Part shown: in pieces, positions 61,752-64,000 of the stretch
How positions within the stretch are numbered: position 1 is the first letter of the stretch
Layout: each line of letters opens with the position of its first letter
DNA from: Limnospira fusiformis SAG 85.79
GTDB lineage: Bacteria; Cyanobacteriota; Cyanobacteriia; Cyanobacteriales; Microcoleaceae
Assembly (NCBI RefSeq): GCF_012516315.1
Contig: NZ_CP051185.1
Coordinates: 3,973,363-4,037,362 of the forward strand
Direction of reading: 5' to 3'
DNA: 64,000 nt
Made by a program: the position numbers and the translations under genes
Notes under the pieces: model-generated
Told to the model about the DNA's origin: nothing
What the model saw: the letters and a program-made list of their open reading frames with translations, nothing else
The model's database searches: none

Positions 61752-64000
61752 ATGTTGTCTACTTCTGATCAAAATCTGTCTCGCCTCAGTTTAACTATTC
61801 GCGGTGCTGTTCAAGGTGTCGGGTTTCGGCCCTTTGTCTATCGACTCGCTACCCAACTGAACCTCAAAGGTTGGGTAAATAATTCCGTGGGGGGGGTTTT
61901 TATTGAAGTCGAAGGCTGTTCAGAGAGTCTTGAGCGCTTCCAACAGCGCCTGCAAATAGAAAAACCACCAATATCGCATATTCACAGTTTAGAAGCCGTT
62001 TGGCTGCCTCTGGCTGGCTATTCTCACTTTGAGATTAGAGCTTCTCAGTCAACTATTCAGGGCGCTAAATCAGCGATCGTTTTGCCAGATCTTGCCACTT
62101 GTCCCCAATGCTTACAAGATATTTTTGACCCCCATAACCGCCGTTTCCGCTATCCCTTTACCAATTGTACTAATTGCGGGCCGCGCTACAGCATTATTAA
62201 AACTCTCCCCTATGACCGGGAGAATACTACTATGGCCGCCTTCCCAATGTGTCCTAATTGCGATCGCGAATATCACCACCCTGGCGATCGCCGTTTTCAT
62301 GCTCAACCTAATGCTTGTCCCGTCTGTGGTCCCATTTTAGAATTATGGAATCATCAGGGACAGGTTTTGGCTAACCGCCATCATGCCTTATTACAAGCCG
62401 CCGCCGCCATGGGTCGCGGTCAAATTGTCGCCATGAAGGGTTTGGGAGGCTTCCAGTTACTTGTAGATGCTACTAATGCCGCCGCCGTTGAACAATTGCG
62501 AGTCCGTAAGCATCGACCCCATAAACCTTTTGCTGTAATGTATCGCAGTATACAGCAAATAGCCCAGGTTTGTGATATATCCGCCGCCGAGGAACAATGG
62601 TTGCGATCGCCTCAAGCCCCCATTGTGCTATTATCAAGGCTGCCCGGTGCATCCGCTTTGGCGGATAATGTCGCTCCCGGTAATCCTAATTTGGGGGTTA
62701 TGTTACCTTATACCCCCCTCCATCATTTGTTGATGGCTGAGTTAGATTTTCCCATTGTTGCCACCAGCGGTAATTTTTCCAACGAGCCTATCTGTACTGA
62801 CCAGACGGAAGCCCTCCACCGTTTGGGGAAAATTGCCGATATCTTTCTGGTTCACAACCGCCCTATCGCCCGACCAGTAGATGATTCCGTCGTGCGGAGT
62901 GTTTTGGGTGAACAGATGGTTATTCGCCGCGCTAGAGGTTATGCACCCCTACCTGTGACAATTTTAGACAGAGATAGCCACCATACAACACATGATTCTA
63001 TTCTATCACAGAGCATTTCTAATTGTCAATACCCATATATTTTGGCAGTAGGTGGACACTTAAAAAATACCATTGCTATTGCCGTAGAAAAACAAGTTTT
63101 TATCAGTCAATATATTGGCAATTTGCAGAGTCCACAAGCGTTTCAGGCATTTAAAGAAGCAATTAACAGCCTCAGTAATATCTATGATTTTAAGCCTGAT
63201 GTGATTGCTTGTGACGCACACCCAGACTATATTTCCACTCAGTTTGCGTATCAATTAGCTGCTGATATTTGGCAACAAGAAAAACGGCAAGTTCCCGTCA
63301 TTCCAGTACAACATCATTATGCTCATGTTTTGGCGGTTATGGCAGAACATCAATTATCATTTCCCGTCTTAGGAGTAGCTTGGGACGGGACTGGTTATGG
63401 ATTAGATGAAACCATCTGGGGGGGAGAGTTTCTACTAATTAATAAAATCGGCTTTCAGCGAGTCGGACATTGGCGAAATTTCCCACTTCCTGGAGGTGAT
63501 AAAGCCGTCTTAGAACCCCGACGATTAGGCTTAGGATTATTATATGAATTGTGGGGGGAACAGTTATGGGATTATTTGAATAAGCAGAAAATTAGCTTAG
63601 GGAATTTCCCCCAGTTAAAGTTAATTTTGCAAATGCTGAACCGGAAAGTTAATACACCTAGAACATCTAGTGTCGGGAGGTTATTTGATGCGATCGCTTT
63701 TTTGGTCGGTCATGGCGACAATATCAGTTTTGAAGGACAAGCCGCCATGGACTTAGAATTTGCGATCGGCGATGTAATTACTGATGAGCATTACCCAATT
63801 AATTTGCACCAAAGTTCAGGTAAAATCATTTTAGATTGGGAACCCATGGTCAAGCAGGTACTTAAAGATTTTAACAATCATGTTCCTGTCAGCCTGATCT
63901 CTGCTAAATTTCACAATACCTTAATAGAGGGAATCATTATGGTATCTCAAAAGTTTCCAGAGGTTCCCCTTGTCTTGACTGGAGGATGTTTTCAAAACCG
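61752..64000 (+). CDS. hypF: [NiFe]-hydrogenase maturation carbamoyltransferase, 3'-truncated by the window
   Basis: The frame is open from the ATG at 61752 to the last base (749 codons). HypF makes the thiocarboxamide used to build the CN ligands of the [NiFe]-hydrogenase centre from carbamoyl phosphate and ATP. Residues ~10-95 are an acylphosphatase domain (GAVQGVGFRPFVYRLA). Two zinc-finger blocks follow (CPQC...CTNCGPRY and CPNC...CPVCGP). A YrdC-like domain comes next (LRVRKHRPHKPFAVMYR). The Kae1-like part begins near VAWDGTGYG and GGCFQNR. It implies a hydrogenase in the organism. The remaining C-terminus lies past the window. Confidence 0.95.
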   Translation, partial: MLSTSDQNLSRLSLTIRGAVQGVGFRPFVYRLATQLNLKGWVNNSVGGVFIEVEGCSESLERFQQRLQIEKPPISHIHSLEAVWLPLAGYSHFEIRASQSTIQGAKSAIVLPDLATCPQCLQDIFDPHNRRFRYPFTNCTNCGPRYSIIKTLPYDRENTTMAAFPMCPNCDREYHHPGDRRFHAQPNACPVCGPILELWNHQGQVLANRHHALLQAAAAMGRGQIVAMKGLGGFQLLVDATNAAAVEQLRVRKHRPHKPFAVMYRSIQQIAQVCDISAAEEQWLRSPQAPIVLLSRLPGASALADNVAPGNPNLGVMLPYTPLHHLLMAELDFPIVATSGNFSNEPICTDQTEALHRLGKIADIFLVHNRPIARPVDDSVVRSVLGEQMVIRRARGYAPLPVTILDRDSHHTTHDSILSQSISNCQYPYILAVGGHLKNTIAIAVEKQVFISQYIGNLQSPQAFQAFKEAINSLSNIYDFKPDVIACDAHPDYISTQFAYQLAADIWQQEKRQVPVIPVQHHYAHVLAVMAEHQLSFPVLGVAWDGTGYGLDETIWGGEFLLINKIGFQRVGHWRNFPLPGGDKAVLEPRRLGLGLLYELWGEQLWDYLNKQKISLGNFPQLKLILQMLNRKVNTPRTSSVGRLFDAIAFLVGHGDNISFEGQAAMDLEFAIGDVITDEHYPINLHQSSGKIILDWEPMVKQVLKDFNNHVPVSLISAKFHNTLIEGIIMVSQKFPEVPLVLTGGCFQN

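Noticed and set aside
1..64000. CRISPR arrays
   Set aside because: No series of regularly spaced 23-40 base repeats was found. Repeats present are pairs or simple tandem units.
1..64000. tRNA and rRNA genes
   Set aside because: No cloverleaf with T-loop consensus (GGTTCRAATCC-like) nor 16S, 23S or 5S segments recognised. A reading without a search tool could miss a divergent tRNA.
1..64000. GCGATCGC as recognition sites of the restriction system
   Set aside because: These are HIP1 octamers, typical of cyanobacterial genomes as a whole and not evidence for a particular methyltransferase specificity.

Overview
The window is chromosomal DNA of a cyanobacterium. The evidence is the very frequent HIP1 octamer GCGATCGC and genes tied to oxygenic photosynthesis or confined largely to cyanobacteria: GUN4, Thf1/Psb29, NdhS, Tic22-like, the DUF3038/DUF4335 pair and an InrS-type CsoR regulator. 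Gene content and the number of IS607, IS605 and HEARO-like elements would fit a filamentous Oscillatoriales member such as Arthrospira/Limnospira. That genus guess is an inference from memory, not a measurement. About 50 real genes are present. No rRNA, tRNA or CRISPR array was recognised.

Layout. 1-11.7 kb is housekeeping: proline iminopeptidase, an orphan OppB-type permease, apt, a decayed IS607-type remnant, the DUF3038/DUF4335 pair, an OmpA-like protein, fmt, a STAS-sugar transferase fusion with an adjacent RsbW-like kinase, clpS, moaB, an HD-GYP protein and a pterin dehydratase. 11.7-12.0 kb holds a probable orphan HEARO/IscB omega-RNA. 12-23 kb has an RTX-CAP protein, a Tic22-like protein, prmC, an InrS-like regulator, an RND efflux adaptor and pump, and GUN4. 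23-33 kb has inositol-phosphate synthase, an FKBP isomerase, a solute-binding lipoprotein, a nearly complete IS607-type element with a broken tnpA, CobT-like and DUF2232 proteins and a CRP-family regulator.

33-44 kb is the accessory part. It contains a long acidic protein with internal repeats, then an island with a small secreted protein, a large adenine methyltransferase, an AAA ATPase with a truncated coupled partner, and a type III-like helicase-nuclease. Two nested repeat pairs mark this island. A 191-bp direct repeat lies upstream of both the secreted-protein gene and the methyltransferase gene. A diverged ~53-bp repeat brackets the whole locus at 35.57 and 43.98 kb.

44-51.7 kb is exopolysaccharide and sugar-nucleotide biosynthesis (GT4 glycosyltransferase, sugar transferase, gmd, fcl) followed by a folate ligase, an orphan MalG-type permease, an AAC(6')-like acetyltransferase, a DUF4332 protein and a DUF938 methyltransferase. 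51.7-64 kb has a pectate-lyase-fold protein, ndhS, mrp, hemF, a STAS protein, a frameshifted IS605-type tnpB element, psb29, a ComFB-family protein, an M23 peptidase and the 5' part of hypF, which runs off the window.

Observations most worth following up: the STAS domain fused to a polyprenyl-phosphate sugar transferase next to its likely kinase; a two-hairpin leader with embedded ribosome binding site found 6 nt upstream of two unrelated genes (22.9 and 60.3 kb); the duplicated promoter region of the restriction island; the AAA ATPase with a truncated partner gene; and the coexistence of several RNA-guided-nuclease (OMEGA) relics.
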